Assembly (NCBI GenBank): GCA_903813345.2
Contig: CAIIXF020000001.1
Span: forward strand, 53,027,885 to 53,091,884
DNA from: Owenia fusiformis
Taxonomy: Eukaryota > Annelida > Polychaeta > Sabellida > Oweniidae
DNA length: 64,000 nucleotides
Reading direction: 5' to 3'
Shown piece by piece: positions 1-14,000 of this stretch (positions are counted from its first letter, which is position 1; each line of letters opens with the position of its first letter). The position numbers were made by a program, and so were the translations under genes. The notes below the pieces were generated by a model. The model had not been told where the DNA came from. It saw only the letters and a list, made by a program, of their open reading frames with translations, and made no database searches.

Positions 1-1813
1 ATCTGGTCTGATTTCTGAGATAATGTGACATAATTGAGTCCAATTAATTTTTCTGTATTCATGACATCATGTGAGTCCATTTTGCAAATGTTGAGGAATA
101 TTTTTAGATCAAGCAAATTACAGTACAAGTGTACTATGTTTTAAAGAATGACGTGATTTAATCATATATCAATTGAGTGATGAAAATGTTCAGATGGAAA
201 TCACCATTGGGATTAACCAAAACCTCTCTGCAAGCCAGAAAAGACAGGATTCTTAGTAACATAATGAATGGCATGATGCATTATATCAAAATAAAAAATA
301 TTTCGTTTTTGATTAGAAATCAATAATGTCATTTCGAAGGGCAAAATAGTGAAATATTGGACCGAGTGCCGAAGGCAGTATATTTCCCGGGGAAATTGTC
401 GGGCGTTAATGCATTATTGACCCACCACTGACGTCACATTTTGCTCAGGTTGTTATAGTAAAATAAATGCCTTCTAAACTAGCATTAACACCCCTAGAAC
501 AGGCCCGGCAAGGTTGTAATAATAATGACCATTGACCATCATAATGCATCATGATCATGGACATAATAAGTAATCTCTGATAAAATTGATGAATAGTTCT
601 TGCCCCCTTACAAAGAGTTAAGACATACCATAAATCATGATATACATTATAGATAATAACAACACAGTAGATTGCATACTGGAGATTGATGTAACATCTG
701 AGAGTGATTTTAATTGCCTATCTATCATATTATGTACATGTATCTATTCACTTGTTATTAACAATAGCAGATAGACCTTTGACTTATTCCGCAGTAAATA
801 TGTGCCACATGTTGGGCCTGACAACAGATTGAGCTTCTTAAGACATCCGTTTAATTCGGGAATGACATAAAAATTAGAGTATATGTATTATTTAGAGACT
901 AGTATTTATTAAAAACACCCTGTCATAAGAAAATAAATAGTACGGTATAAGTATATTATCAGTCAGTTAAAAAGATTAAGTGACTGTTGGATGTAATTCA
1001 TATTTTTTCAGATCAAAACTAAAAGTACAACTTAACTTTTGACATAACCCATAAGAGCAGTGAATACAAGATGTTTGGGTGGTTAACTTAATTGCAGTCT
1101 ACTTAAAGACAGTGCAGTTATTAAAAGTAAAACTAGTATCATAGTCTGATCATACTATCTGGCCTTAAAAAAGTAATTTGAAAACCTAAAATACATTCAG
1201 AAAAAAGTTAGCAAATGCTTAAGCCAGGTTGTGTGAAATAAGCACTGGTCCACTGGTCCTGACCAGTTCCTTTTAGTCTCAGGAAAATTACTTCAAAATT
1301 TGTCCATACTTTCATCTTTGACCAGCATGTCTAAAATCCTTTAACATAAAGGTTAATTGAACACTTGTTTCTATGCCTGCATCCAGTAACTTATTAAGGT
1401 GCAATATCAATAAAGCACAACATTGACTGTTTTATTTTGATGTATCAATTCATCCTAAAGAGGTTGATTTTAATCTGAGAAAATACATTTGCACAGCCAA
1501 TAGACACAAAATTGCAACCAACACCAAGCAACAATTGACCACTACCAGCTATTATTAATCATCTCAAAAAAGGTTAAAGAATGAATGGTCAAATGATGAA
1601 GTTATATAAGATGCAAAGTGTAAAATATGTAAATTGTCCCATTTCAAATAATAAACATAGACATCCACATTAATAGAAAGATGAACACATTAATGTTTCA
1701 GAAAATAAGCACAATGAGGAATTATATGAGCCCAAAATATTGTAAAATTGAAACAATTTTGGAAATCTTGCTTGCTAGCTCAGTGTTTTTCAATTCACTT
1801 ATTCCGGTTGCAG
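1..1813. other. Syk intron or 5' region
   Basis: Non-coding on inspection of both strands; no exon with the first half of an SH2 domain was found. A locally GC-richer patch at about 355-440 contains a perfect TGACGTCA palindrome (429-436). Confidence 0.5.
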
Positions 1814-2054
1814 GGTACACCACTACAGCATAGAGCGGCAGCCAGATGGTAAAGTAATGATAGCTGATGGTAAGAGGTTCAGTGGTCCAGTTGAGCTGCT
1901 TGAACACCATCGTAAAACTCTTGATGGATTTTTGACGAAACCAACAGTGGAATGCAGGCGTCCCACTGGCCAGAGCCCTATCTATTATAGAGAAGTGACA
2001 ACACTTATGTTGGACAAAGAATTATTTGCGGCTGCACAAAGGAAGGGTTTAACA
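1814..2054 (+). CDS. Syk: Syk exon: second half of N-SH2 and start of inter-SH2 linker
   Basis: Acceptor ttgcag before 1814, donor gtaagt after 2054. The first base completes a codon begun in an upstream exon; 80 codons follow. [13 protein letters not shown] (2-14) is the beta-D strand with the SH2 His, followed by the alpha-B and C-terminal part (ELLEHHR) and the helical linker [19 protein letters not shown]. The upstream exon with the FLVR Arg is not visible in 1-1813. Confidence 0.93.
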
Positions 2055-5000
2055 GTAAGTTCATTTATATACAGTAAAACCTGTCTGATTGGAACACCTT
2101 TGGTACCTCTAAAAAGTATTGGAAGGCTTTCCACTGAAAAGGTTCATTTAAAATTAAGTCATTTGGTCTTGGAAATCTGAAAATTGTTTCAGTAACAAAG
2201 GTGTTCCACTTCTGGAGGTGTTCCACTTACAGGTTTCACTGTATACTATACGTATTATAACAAAAACATACATAATGTTGCCTGTCTGCAATTTTAAATA
2301 TCTTGAAGATTGGATTTTATTCTGGTATTTGCCTCTTCACATACTTTAGTAAGTCTTTGGTAGCCCTGACTAGGTTTCTTTAACCTTTAACCATTTGTCA
2401 TTTTTTGTTGTTGCGAAACAAGATAATCAAGCATAACACTCAAATAAAACTTCAAAGGCAAATGTCTCAATCTAAATGTTAAAATGAAAAATTGAACTCT
2501 TAAATGTTGCCACAGAGTTGAAGTCGTGACATTAATTCCTTATAAAATTTAAAGTAATGACAGTGTCAGAATATGCTGACTTTATATTTGAATCGCTTAT
2601 CATAGTTCAAAATCCCTATGATTTTTTTTATTTAAAAGTTTTACTGCTTAAATAACAATTCACCAATTATTATCTCTAAGCAGACTATTAGAATTCAAAT
2701 TCTTAAAAAATGATTCTTACATTTTTTATCAAATGTCATTTTACCATTACATACTAAAAAAGATTAATTCATGATATTTCTAATTACAGTAAAACCTGTC
2801 GTAGTGAACACCTCTCCCTAGTGAACACCTGTGTTAAGTGAACACCACTTCAAGACACATTTTACATTGACTTCTGTATAGAATTCCCTCTCTGTAGTGA
2901 ACACTTTCCTACAGTGAACACTTTTCTGTGGCTCCATAGGCATTCACTATATACAGGTTTTACTGTAAATGAAATTCCAAGATGAATTTGGATTGTTACA
3001 CAAAAGCTATTGCTGAGCATGCTATTTTTTATACATTTCCATTATAGGGAGCAAAGTTGGCTGATGCCCTTGGACCACAAAGGGCATTATTCATCAAAGA
3101 GGTGTCTCGCAACCTCCACACAAAAATGTCCTGGTTCCATGGTCAGATTGACAGAGATGAAGCTGGAAGGAGAATTAACATGTCCGGTCACAAAGATGGA
3201 AAATTCCTGTAAGTTTGTTCACACTTTACATATTTCAATAACGTATATACATTTGAAGCCTTATGATACAAGATTCTATGGTACCTTCCTTGTTTTTACT
3301 ATTTTCCCCACCTGCAATATTTGTTTTTAACAATCTTCAGAATTTCTTTATATATAGTTGAGGACTAGTAAAATAGGTGAAGACTGGGGAGGTCTGTGTG
3401 TGAAATATATTTTCACTTCATGAACTTCATGATGTAGAGGGGAAAATCCCAAAATTACCTGGATATAAAATGAATAGGCAGAAGTTATACAATGTATTGT
3501 ATGGTAAAAGGAGAATGAGTTCATAAAAATCCTAAATACAGGGTGTCCATAAAGAATAATCAATATTTTTCAGTGTCAGGCAGCGTGATGACCCTTCCAG
3601 TTTTGCCCTGACCATTAGTCACCAGATGGGAAGTAAACATTACAGAGTGGATAAAGATATGAGGGCACACACATTCTGCATAGAGGCAGGCCCTAAGTTT
3701 GACAACCTTATGCTAGTAAGTTAATTTGGTTCGTGCTGAAGTCTTTTTTAAACATTACATGTTTCATAAACATACATACATAATTTCAAATTTACAGGGT
3801 TAATAGACTGAATAATGCATTACTTGTGCAAAAATCTAAGATTGGTATTAGCATCCATTACTTATTGATCACCCCTCATATAAAAAATAGGGATCACATG
3901 TTGTATTCCATTGCACATAAACAACGCTGTTTACTATGTGGAGATAACTATCAAAGAAACTATGCATTGCATCTAATCACAAAATTTCAGGCTCTTGATC
4001 TCTGGCATTTTTCCAGATGAATTTAATATTTGAACAATATGGTCAAATTTGAAAATGCCAGTTATATTCGATGTAAAATGATCCTGATTTCCAGGCATTT
4101 AACTTTGAATTCATTTTGTGAGACATATTTATGTCTTTTTGACTAGCATTGTTGTAGTCTATAACAAGATTCAATGAATTAGTTCTCCAGAATAATAATG
4201 CAGTGAATTAAAAAACAGAAATTTCAAATAAATAGTATTTTAGAAAATAACCTTCGATAAACTTTACATTTGGGGATGTCTCTACCACTTTGATGGGAAA
4301 ATGGGCAATATTAAAATGTGTATATTAAAATAAAATAATATTAAAATATTTCAGCTGATAGACCATTACTACAACAGGACTGATGGCTTACTATGCAAAC
4401 TCACAGAGGCTTGTAAAGCACCAGGATTCGAACAAGTGGAACAAGGTACATATATGTCTTAAGAGGCTCATTAAGGGGGAATATTACTTAGAGAAAACAG
4501 TACTCTTGAAAAACTAAGAGTTCAATTCTTTTAGCATTAATTTTTAAATGAGGTCATTGATCAAGACATTGGTTTGCGATTTTCGACATTTTGACAGATC
4601 AAATTGTAACTCTGCCTTGTTGATCGCCCACCGATTGCATTATGACATCACATGGCTTGAGGTAAAATGCAAAACCAATTGATTTGAGAGCTACCTTTTC
4701 ACGTGGTCATGGAGTGTTAAAATCATCATTTTGTCTAGATTAATAGATGCCACAGCCTGACTAGGTAATTTTAACATATATTCTTCAAATTATGAGTGTT
4801 GCCTTTTCTCCATGCGAGTTTACCAAATGGTGCCATATTTAAAAATTTGAATAACTTTATCCTCTGATTTCTTTTTTCATCAACATTTTCTATTGTGGAA
4901 CTATATTCAACCAAGTTAAACTTTATAAAGAAAATCAATTCAGTAAAATTGTTGAACTATATTTGCTGGATTAACTCTTACCAGGGCTATATTTTTGTGT

Positions 5001-8000
5001 ATTTCAGTATATGCTGGTCTAGATGACAATGCATTCTACAGCTCAATAGGGGACATGAATCTAAACTCCACACTCACCAATGGAGTCTCCCCGACTAGAC
5101 CATTACAACCTATAGGCAACAATCCATGGGTTGGTACATGTTTTGTATTTAACAGATTTTCAATTTTGATTTTTATGCTCTTTTTATGCCACTCTTGTGG
5201 CAGAAATGTCTATTTGATTCAGGCCTGTAACCAGGATTTGCCAAGGGGGGTTCACTAATTGAAAAATTCCAGGCGGGTTCAGTTGTGAGAATTTTGGTCC
5301 AAAAATGGCCAAAATCACTTAAAAAGTGCTCAGAATGGTGAAAAACTGCATGATTTTGAAAGATTTTTTGGCCAGGGGGGGGGTTTCTATGGGTTCGAGC
5401 GACCCCCCCCCCCTGGCTACAGGCCTGTTGATTAGATGCAATGCTAGACAATATTGACATAAAAGTAAAATCCTTTTAAGCATAATCTAATTACTAGAAA
5501 GAGTAGGCTAACGGAACTTACATATTGTAGGAGTCCGGAGCTAGAGCGCGTCCCCCAAGGCCAACAGAACCACCTAAGATAGACATGAGAAATCTGATTG
5601 ACCTAGATGAACCAGAAAGTAAGTATAATGTACACATTTACATCCCTGCTTTTTTATAAGACTGATGCACTCTGACCTTGGCATATAGTTGTATCTGTGA
5701 TATAATATTGTACACAATAATATTGTACAGAAAATATGTGTTTTCTGATTAGTGACCTTGCGATTGCTTTTTGTCAAATTGTTTTTCTGTTACTCAGTAT
5801 TCTTGCAAAAATTGCAGATTTGGCTTCATTATATTTGATTTGATTTGATTTGAAAACTATGTTTATTCTGGGTAGCTCTATCAGTACAAAAACTGGTCTT
5901 CCTAGAGGCCCAGTAATAATTTACAATTATTTACAATGTGTACAATAAATATAGAAACATACAAATAGATATATAGGACATATAGAACAATTTGATATAT
6001 ATGCATCTTCAAAGTATGCATTTACATGAAACATAGAGAACAACTTATAAGAGAATAACATAAATATAAGGAACAATGTCTTTAAAATGCATTTACATGA
6101 TTTTCATTTTCTGATCTGATACACTTGTTTATATGCTTTCTTAAAAGAGTTTACAGAATCAGACTCTTTGACGGTCTTATCAAGCTTGTTTCAAAGATGT
6201 GAACCACTGTATGATATGCTTTTCTTAAATATTTCAAGTTTTGGTTTTGGTACATAAAGTGAATTTTCCACAACTGCTCTAGTGGCATAATTATGGACAG
6301 ACTTTGTCTCTTTGAAACAGTTTTGAATATATGGGGGAGAGATGCATGAAATAGCCTGGTACATTAAAATTGATTTCCTATATCTAATCATTTCCTGAAT
6401 TGGAGTCCAATTTAGGGACTGAAATAAAGTGACACTTGAAATATCGAAACTGGCTCTCAGTATAATTCGTGCTGCCATCTTTTGAAGTTTCTCTAGTCTA
6501 GTCAGATAGATTTTATTAGAACATTCTCCCCAGACAATTGAGCAGTAATTAAATTCTGGTAATATGATTGTATTATAAATTGTGATGAGTGCTTCCTTTG
6601 AAACAAATGGTTTAAGCCTTCTTAAAATACCTATTTTACAAGAAATCTTTGAACAAAGCTTTTCAATATGTACTTTGAATGCTAATTTGTCGTCCACAAT
6701 AACACCTAAGTATTTATAAGTTTCAACATTTTCAATCACATTATTTGATATCGTTATGGTATCTTCATCATTTCCATACTTTGAGGTATTTCCTATTTTC
6801 ATTAATTTTGTTTTACTATAGTTTAAATTCATCTTATTACATTTCATCCATTCATCAATACAGTTAATATCATTTTGAAGTAGTGTATGAAGAGATGTTA
6901 CATCACAAGTTGACCTAGTTAAAGTAGTATCATCTGCAAACAGTCTGATGCAACCATCTTGACTGCATACCTTGGCTAAGTCATTGATAAAAATTATGAA
7001 GAGCAAAGGACCGATTATCGATCCTTGCGGAATTCCCAAAGAGACAGAAGGTGTATCATCTAAAATAACAGTTTGTTTCCTATTTTTTAAGTAGTGTTGA
7101 AACCAAAGTAAACTTTTACTGCTTACACCATACAATTTTAACTTTTCTAGTAAGATCGAATGATCAACAAGATCAAACGCCTTACTCAGGTCTAAAAATA
7201 TAGTTCCCGTTAATTTACCTTCGTTAACATTTTTTAGCCATTCATCACATAAAGAAAGAAGTGCTGTCTCTGTTGAATGATGATCTCTAAAACCTGATTG
7301 CCATATTGTAAATAGGTTGTTGGCTTTAAAATACATATATAATTGATTATGAACAGCCCTCTCTAGTATTTTTGATATAATAGGAAGTATTGAAATAGGC
7401 CTATAATTATTAGTTTCATATTTGTTGCCTTGTTTGTAAACAGGCACTACTTTGGCATGTTTCCATTCATCAGGGATTTCACTGGTGTTTAATGACATGT
7501 TAATGATAAAGGTCACATATGGTGCTATTACATTACTGGCTAGCTTCAATAATTTACAGCTGATACCATCAAGTCCAGTGGCTTTGGATAAGGTCATGTC
7601 CTTAATTGTTTTGATTACAAACTCACAAGTAACTTCTTGGAGCTCAAATGAGGTATTATGTTGATTGATATAATCAAGTGGGTTTTTTCCAGTCTGTTGA
7701 ATCTTTTTAGAAATTGTTGGTCCTATATTGCTGAAAAAGTTATTGAAGGCATTGGCCACTTCATATGGGGAGGATATTTCATTTCCTTCAACAATTAACG
7801 ATTTTTGAGTTTCTTTCATTTTCTGTGGCAGTAGAGTTTTTAAGCACTTCCACATGTTAGAGGGTTTATGCTCGTTCGTTTTAATTTTGTCTTTATAGTA
7901 TTTTGCTTTAGCTTCTCTGATTAGGTATGTTACTCTGTTCCTTAATCTATTTGAATTTCTCCTATCATCTTCACTTCCTGTTGCATCTGCAACTTTCTTG

Positions 8001-11000
8001 TAATAATCTCTCTTGTTCATAAGTTGTAGAATTTCATCATTAATATATGGCTTTGAACCTGCTTTCATGCGCTTTTCAACAATTGGTGCATGTTTGTCTA
8101 CTACCTCCATAAACAGGCACTTAAAGCTCATCCAGGCACTATTTACATCATTACATAATTTGATATCACCCCATGGGACTTTATTCAAGTCACGCTCAAA
8201 GTCATTGTGATTAAAATGTTTGAACCTCCTATACTTTAGTGTTTTATGTGTATATTTTACATTCCTGGTTGATCGCACTGTGGAAACTATATTGTGATCG
8301 CTTAAATTACAGCTAGTGACCACTGCTGGAGTGTATTTCTCAGGGTTATTAGTCAATATCCAATCAATAAGTGATACACTGTCGCGAGTGATGCGTGTTG
8401 GGTGAGACACAATTTGTGTTAGATTATGAAGTTCACTTAAAAACAATAAATCCTTTGTTGATTTTGATAAGGTATCTGTATTCAGATCACAGTTAACATC
8501 ACCCATTATAATTATTTCTTTATTTTCAGAGTCAGCTCTATTCAATGATTCAGATAAAGTGTTCATATAATTTTGATTTGAGGATGGAGATCTGTAGAGT
8601 GATGAAACAAGTATTGGCTTAATAAATTTGGGTCTTAGTTCAACCCATACCATGTCCAGATCATTAAATTGTAGATCAACTCTCTGTACATATTCAATAT
8701 CCTGAGAAATATATATACATACCCCCTTTGAATGTCTATTATTGTCCTTCCTTACCATCGTATAGCCTGGAATGTCTATTTCAGAATCATGTATTGAATT
8801 ATCAAGCCATGTTTCACTTATTGTGATGATGTCATATGCATGTTTTTGATGTAGGCATCTCAGTTCTTCAATTTTAGGAAACAGACTTCTCACATTATGA
8901 TGACATAATTTAATTCCACTTATGGTTTTATCTTTCATTAATGGGGTAGTAGTGTGTAGTGTGTCCCTGTGTGACCTCTCTTGGAGGTCAACATATTTCA
9001 AAGTTATGGCTAGAAAGAATCTAATATCTAGGTAATTAGTCAGTCTGCTAGTACTGTAGCACTCACATGAAGAATTCTCTGAGCCTTCTTCATTGCTGTA
9101 TCCCTAGGCACAATTACAAGGACACAATTTACTTTTGTGCCCCAATTCTCCGCAAACGTAACATTTCACTCTCATTAAGCAATTTCGCGCTTGATGATTT
9201 GTTTCTCCACAGCAGTAACAAGGGTTCTTTCTGATTGATTTTTCAGGGAGATATATCATGGGTTTTCAACTCTAATTGAAAGCCCATGATTATATCAACC
9301 AGGAAAGTCAAAAGTCTGGCGCATTTCATTGAATTTAAGCCTGTGATGTTCAATTTCTCATTACCAGATTACTGTGTGTTCTAGCTATCAGACTGATATG
9401 AGTAAAGCTATGCATCTCTTCAGGCAGTTTCTATCTTTTTAATGCATCATTTTGATATGAATACTCCATTTTGATATGAATACTCCATTTTAAATGAGAA
9501 TGTTCAGCACACCATTAATGTGATTTTGCAAAACCATTTCAAGTTTTAGGAGATGATACTGATGGTGTTCATGAATCAAAGTACTATGCCTTAAGTAGCA
9601 GAAGTGAAGATGAAGACTCATCTTCTGATGAAGCAACCGAAACAACCCCCAAGGGTATGCCCCTTAAGCCCCCTTGGTATCATTTCTATAAAAGAATGGG
9701 GCAAATTTGTTTCAATGATGCATGGACCTACAATTCTAAAGCGGTGGGTTCTAAGGTGGGCAAAATGGGCCAAATTTGTGACCCATTTGTGCTTAAGAAG
9801 CTTACAAGATTTAAATTGATTTTTCTACTCTGCCTACCTTGAAAAAATTCTCTAGAACAATCAATCTTAAAAGTTTCACAGTGTCATATTCGTTAAACAA
9901 AATTTGTTAAAGACTGAAATACAGTAACAGATCAATGTGAATGATTCTCTATTCTCTTCAAACATTTGCATCTCAGGGATTTTATTTGATTCCTGCCAGC
10001 TGATATTTCCAGTATTTATTAGAAAATAACAATTGGTCTGTGAGATCCCGATGACTTGTTCACCTTGATTTGGAAGCAAGGTGAATGTGACATTTTAAGA
10101 ATAGTTTGGTGTAAGGTCATATCTATCTACCCATTCATCCTTGCTTTATTTCAGGTATCCAGGTTGTTTAATGACCAATCCAAAGCTACAAACCATAGAG
10201 TAAGGCTGGGATGGGGAATAAGACATTATCTCAGACCACGCACTAAATTCTATACAATATTCAGTTTCATTTAGCATGTTATAAAATGTTTAATAGCATA
10301 GAAGATCAGCCACCAACTTAAAACAGTACTGCCAAATTGTCTGTGTTATTAAAAAGTTTGGTTGATGATCTACTATAGTAGGTAATGTTAGGGTTTACTT
10401 GTTGAATTTAGTGCGTACTTTTGAGATTATCCCTAAGGCTAGGAATGGCCAATCAGCATGTGGCATGAACATGTTAGTGCAGCAAAACCCAAAAATGTGA
10501 ACTTCAATAATACACCTCATTTTTTATTAATAAATGTACATGTAATATGGGTAATCCTTTTTGGACCACCCTGTAGTTGACCCAAAATGGTGGTCATATT
10601 CAATTTGTTAGGAGTTCTGCTGTATGTAGATTGAATAGAGTAAACCTAGAAAAATAACATTTTTGAATTTTGATAAGTATATGAGAATTGAGAACTCAAC
10701 AATTGGAAACCTATATAAGGTGGCATATTGATATTACCATGTTTATTTTTTCGTGAAGCCACTCAGTCAAATTACGTGCAAACTCTGTGTAGACGTTGTC
10801 ATTCTCGAATGTCCAAACGTGTCAGGAACACAAAGATACTCAAATGATCTTGATTGGACATCAGGGTGCAGAGAAATCGTAATTTTACTGATTGGCTTCA
10901 CGAAAAAATAAATAAGGTTATAAGCCACGTTAAGGATTGTCAAAATTATGCCGGAGACGAAACATTCTCCGTATCAAAATTCATATTTAAGTGCTCAAAA

Positions 11001-14000
11001 AAACTTTCTAGGTGCCCAATATATTATCTCATACATTGACCACCAACTGCATGTTTTATTTAAGTTACAAATTGGTGCCAACTCAAGTGCTACCCTTGGC
11101 TGAGGGTGATTTACTAATAATATTTTATTTCATTATTTTTCAGTTTTTCATAGTTCACTTGTTTTTGTTTGTTTATTTGAGATTAAGTACAAGGATGTTT
11201 GAACGTTGGTTTGTAAATGTAATATCAGTAATCACTCCAGCATTAGAGCAACTGGATGCTGAATTCTGTTGGAAATTTAGAAATTTCACAACATCTGGCC
11301 TGTTGAAAATCTGTTTGCATCCTGCAAAAGGAGAATAATTTATATCTAAAAGTAGAATTCAGCACCCCATTGAGAAAACATCCTGGGGAGATCATTGAAT
11401 ATCGTAATTAATATATATCCTAGTGTTCAGCTAGGTTCTAAAATATAACACTAAAAACACTTTACATGTATTTGTGACCTTATCCTTTTTGATTCTCCAA
11501 AAGTCCAATAGATTTAATAAAACATAGTTTAGTTTTGTACATTGTATGAATCCATTAGGAATGAAAAGAAAACACCTTTTGACTCTTCTTAACTAAACTG
11601 CATATGTACAGATATAATTCTACAAAAAATTAAGTCTTCTTAAAAAAATTACTCATCTGTTTTGCACCAAGTGTATTATGTTTGTTATGTCACCACTCAC
11701 CACCAGAAGTGGTGACATATTGTTATAGGCTAGTCTCAGACTTTTTATGGATGGTGTTAGGCGGTTGGTGTTCAGCAGTCAGCATCTATAACAAATGTCA
11801 GGTGGTGACATTTTGCACGCTAATGTCTTGTATTCTTATGTCTTAGTTTATTCTATATTTTACTTGAACATTTCAGCTGAGGCGCCACCTATCCCCTTCC
11901 CAAGATCAAACAATAATTTTAAGGATAACTTGCAAGATATTTATGACACAGTCCCTAGGGATGAAGACACATTCAACTTGAGGAGGGAGCAGATCAGCCT
12001 ATCAGACACACTTGGTAAGTTACTAGTCGTGTATCTAACACACTAGGTTAAGCTACAATGTATGAGACATACTATTTTTAAGCTTCTAGTTATGTATGAG
12101 ACACACTAAGTAAGACACACAAGTCATGTATTTAACACACTTGGTAAGCTACTAGTCAGATATGAGACATGCTGGTTGAGCTACTAGTGTGGATCATCAA
12201 GTTTCAGCCTACAGAAACAGGGGCTGATATAAGCACCATCTCAGAGATGTGTAGTTCTTAAAAAGCAGGATTGGTACGTGTTTCTCAATTTGCTAGCTCT
12301 CTGATTTTAACTTTCATGTTAGGTTCTGGAAACTTTGGAGCCGTGATGAAAGGGAACTACAAACGCCCAGATGGTGGAATCATACCAGTTGCTGTGAAGA
12401 CCCTAAAGCAAGGTCCAGAGTCTGCTGTACAAAGTGTGAGTTTATTTGTACATATTTTGGGCATCATGAATAGGATATTAGTCAGCCTAAGTAATTATCC
12501 AACCAAACGAAGTTCAAGGGGGATACAGGAAAGCCGTCCATTTGTCCGTCCATCCATCAGTGTGTCAGGACGATAACTCAATCTGGTTGACAGTTTTAAT
12601 TAAAACTTTGTAGGCTTATGCCTTATGAGTGTAGGATCTCTGCTAGAGAAGGAATTTTCAATATGGCTGCTCAATTCAAAATTGCCACCATTTTTGTAAA
12701 AAATGTAATCTTTGATAACTCAAATACTAGACAATTGATTCTGAATTGTATATGCTGATTCCTAGGGACAAAGAAGCTACGCAGAAGAAGAGCTTTTCAA
12801 AATGGCGACTGAATTTCAAAACGGCTGCCATTTTTCGTAAAAAGGGATGTAATCTTTGATTACTCAAATGCTAATTGCCGGATATGTAATATAGTTATCC
12901 TTAAAATATAATGGTTTACTTTTTATATGTTGATGTCTTGGGACAAACAAGGCCACAATATATGTTTTGTTCGGTAGGGTTTGCTTCTCCGTGGAGTTGG
13001 TGTTTTTCTAGTTTAGATTTGCTGAACTTTTGTTATGTCTGTAACAAATGGAATGTGGTGACATTTGGCATGTTAATTCCTTGTCAATTTATGTTGTTGT
13101 TGAGGCCATGTGGTGTTACAGTGAATAGTGTTACAGTTGCTTATCTCATTGTCTCCTGAAAAAGAACCTGGTTGACAATCGTTTTGAATCCATTAATTCT
13201 ATTGTAGTGAGACTCATAAAGGAGAACTTAACACATAAATCAAAGACTTTGGTTGGCATATTATGTAGACGTTAACAAAATTATTCAAGATTTAAAAATT
13301 AAAACATTCTTCAAATTAGGCATGGATATCCAGACAAAACATTTTTGGGTACTCCTTGAATTAGCAATACAAGTGATAAAGTAGAAAGTTTGATGCAATT
13401 TTTGTGTGTTATACTTTTTAACCAACATTTATTTGTGTATTTCAGTCTGAAATCCTGAAGGAGGCCAAGGTTATGGCGGGTCTTAAACATCGTCACATTG
13501 TGCGTATGATTGGAGTTTGTAAGGGAAGTGACATGATGCTTGTCCTGGAGTTGGCTCCTCTTGGACCTCTCAATAGATATCTTAAAGATCACCCGTAAGT
13601 TGATGGGTAAATAAGTAAAGTGGTCACCATATTTTTCATTTTCTTTTCCCAACAATATGTAGGCTATGTAAAAATGGTTCTTGTGGTATTATGATTTAAG
13701 TATATGTTATCATATATCTATTTTCAAAGCCAAGACGATGCTCTAATGTAGTGCCAATAAGAAGTAAATAATCAAAATGGGATAAAAAGCTACCATTGGA
13801 CTCTATTTTCAGTTTCATTTTTCTGTAAAGTTTTGGTTCCTCAATGGTACAGACATATAGTGTGATAGATGTCGATATTGTATGTTTCAGGTCTATGCCC
13901 GTGCAATCTATACTTGAGATCATGTACCAAGTTGCCAAGGGGATGGAATACCTTGAAAGTGTCAACTTCATACACAGAGATCTTGCAGCCAGGAATGTCT

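Larger units (their letters stand above)
5832..9265 (-). mobile_element. CR1/Jockey-superfamily non-LTR retrotransposon, 5' truncated or decayed
   Basis: Minus-strand LINE inside the Syk intron 5619-9549. From its 5' side: an ORF1 remnant with two zinc knuckles (9104-9265), ORF2 with endonuclease and reverse transcriptase (6191-9001), a 3' tract, and a terminal TTTGA pentamer array (about 5832-5852, plus strand) of the kind that ends CR1-like elements. The left boundary is the pentamer array; the right boundary is not clear, since sequence beyond 9265 shows no more ORF1 in the same frame. No target-site duplication could be assigned. Confidence 0.88.

Noticed and set aside
5129-5136. Alternative Syk donor gtacat a few bases downstream of the chosen gttggt
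   Set aside because: It shifts the next exon to a frame with an immediate TAG.
5385-5400. GGGTTCGAGCG resembling a tRNA B box
   Set aside because: No matching A box or cloverleaf; it belongs to the CAGGCCTGTARCCAGG element.
7452-8210. Plus-strand frames at 7452-7664 and 8013-8210
   Set aside because: Antisense shadows of the LINE reverse-transcriptase ORF.
10195-10460. Weak inverted similarity around GCACTAAATTC
   Set aside because: Only about 28 bp pair convincingly and no ends or target duplication can be defined.
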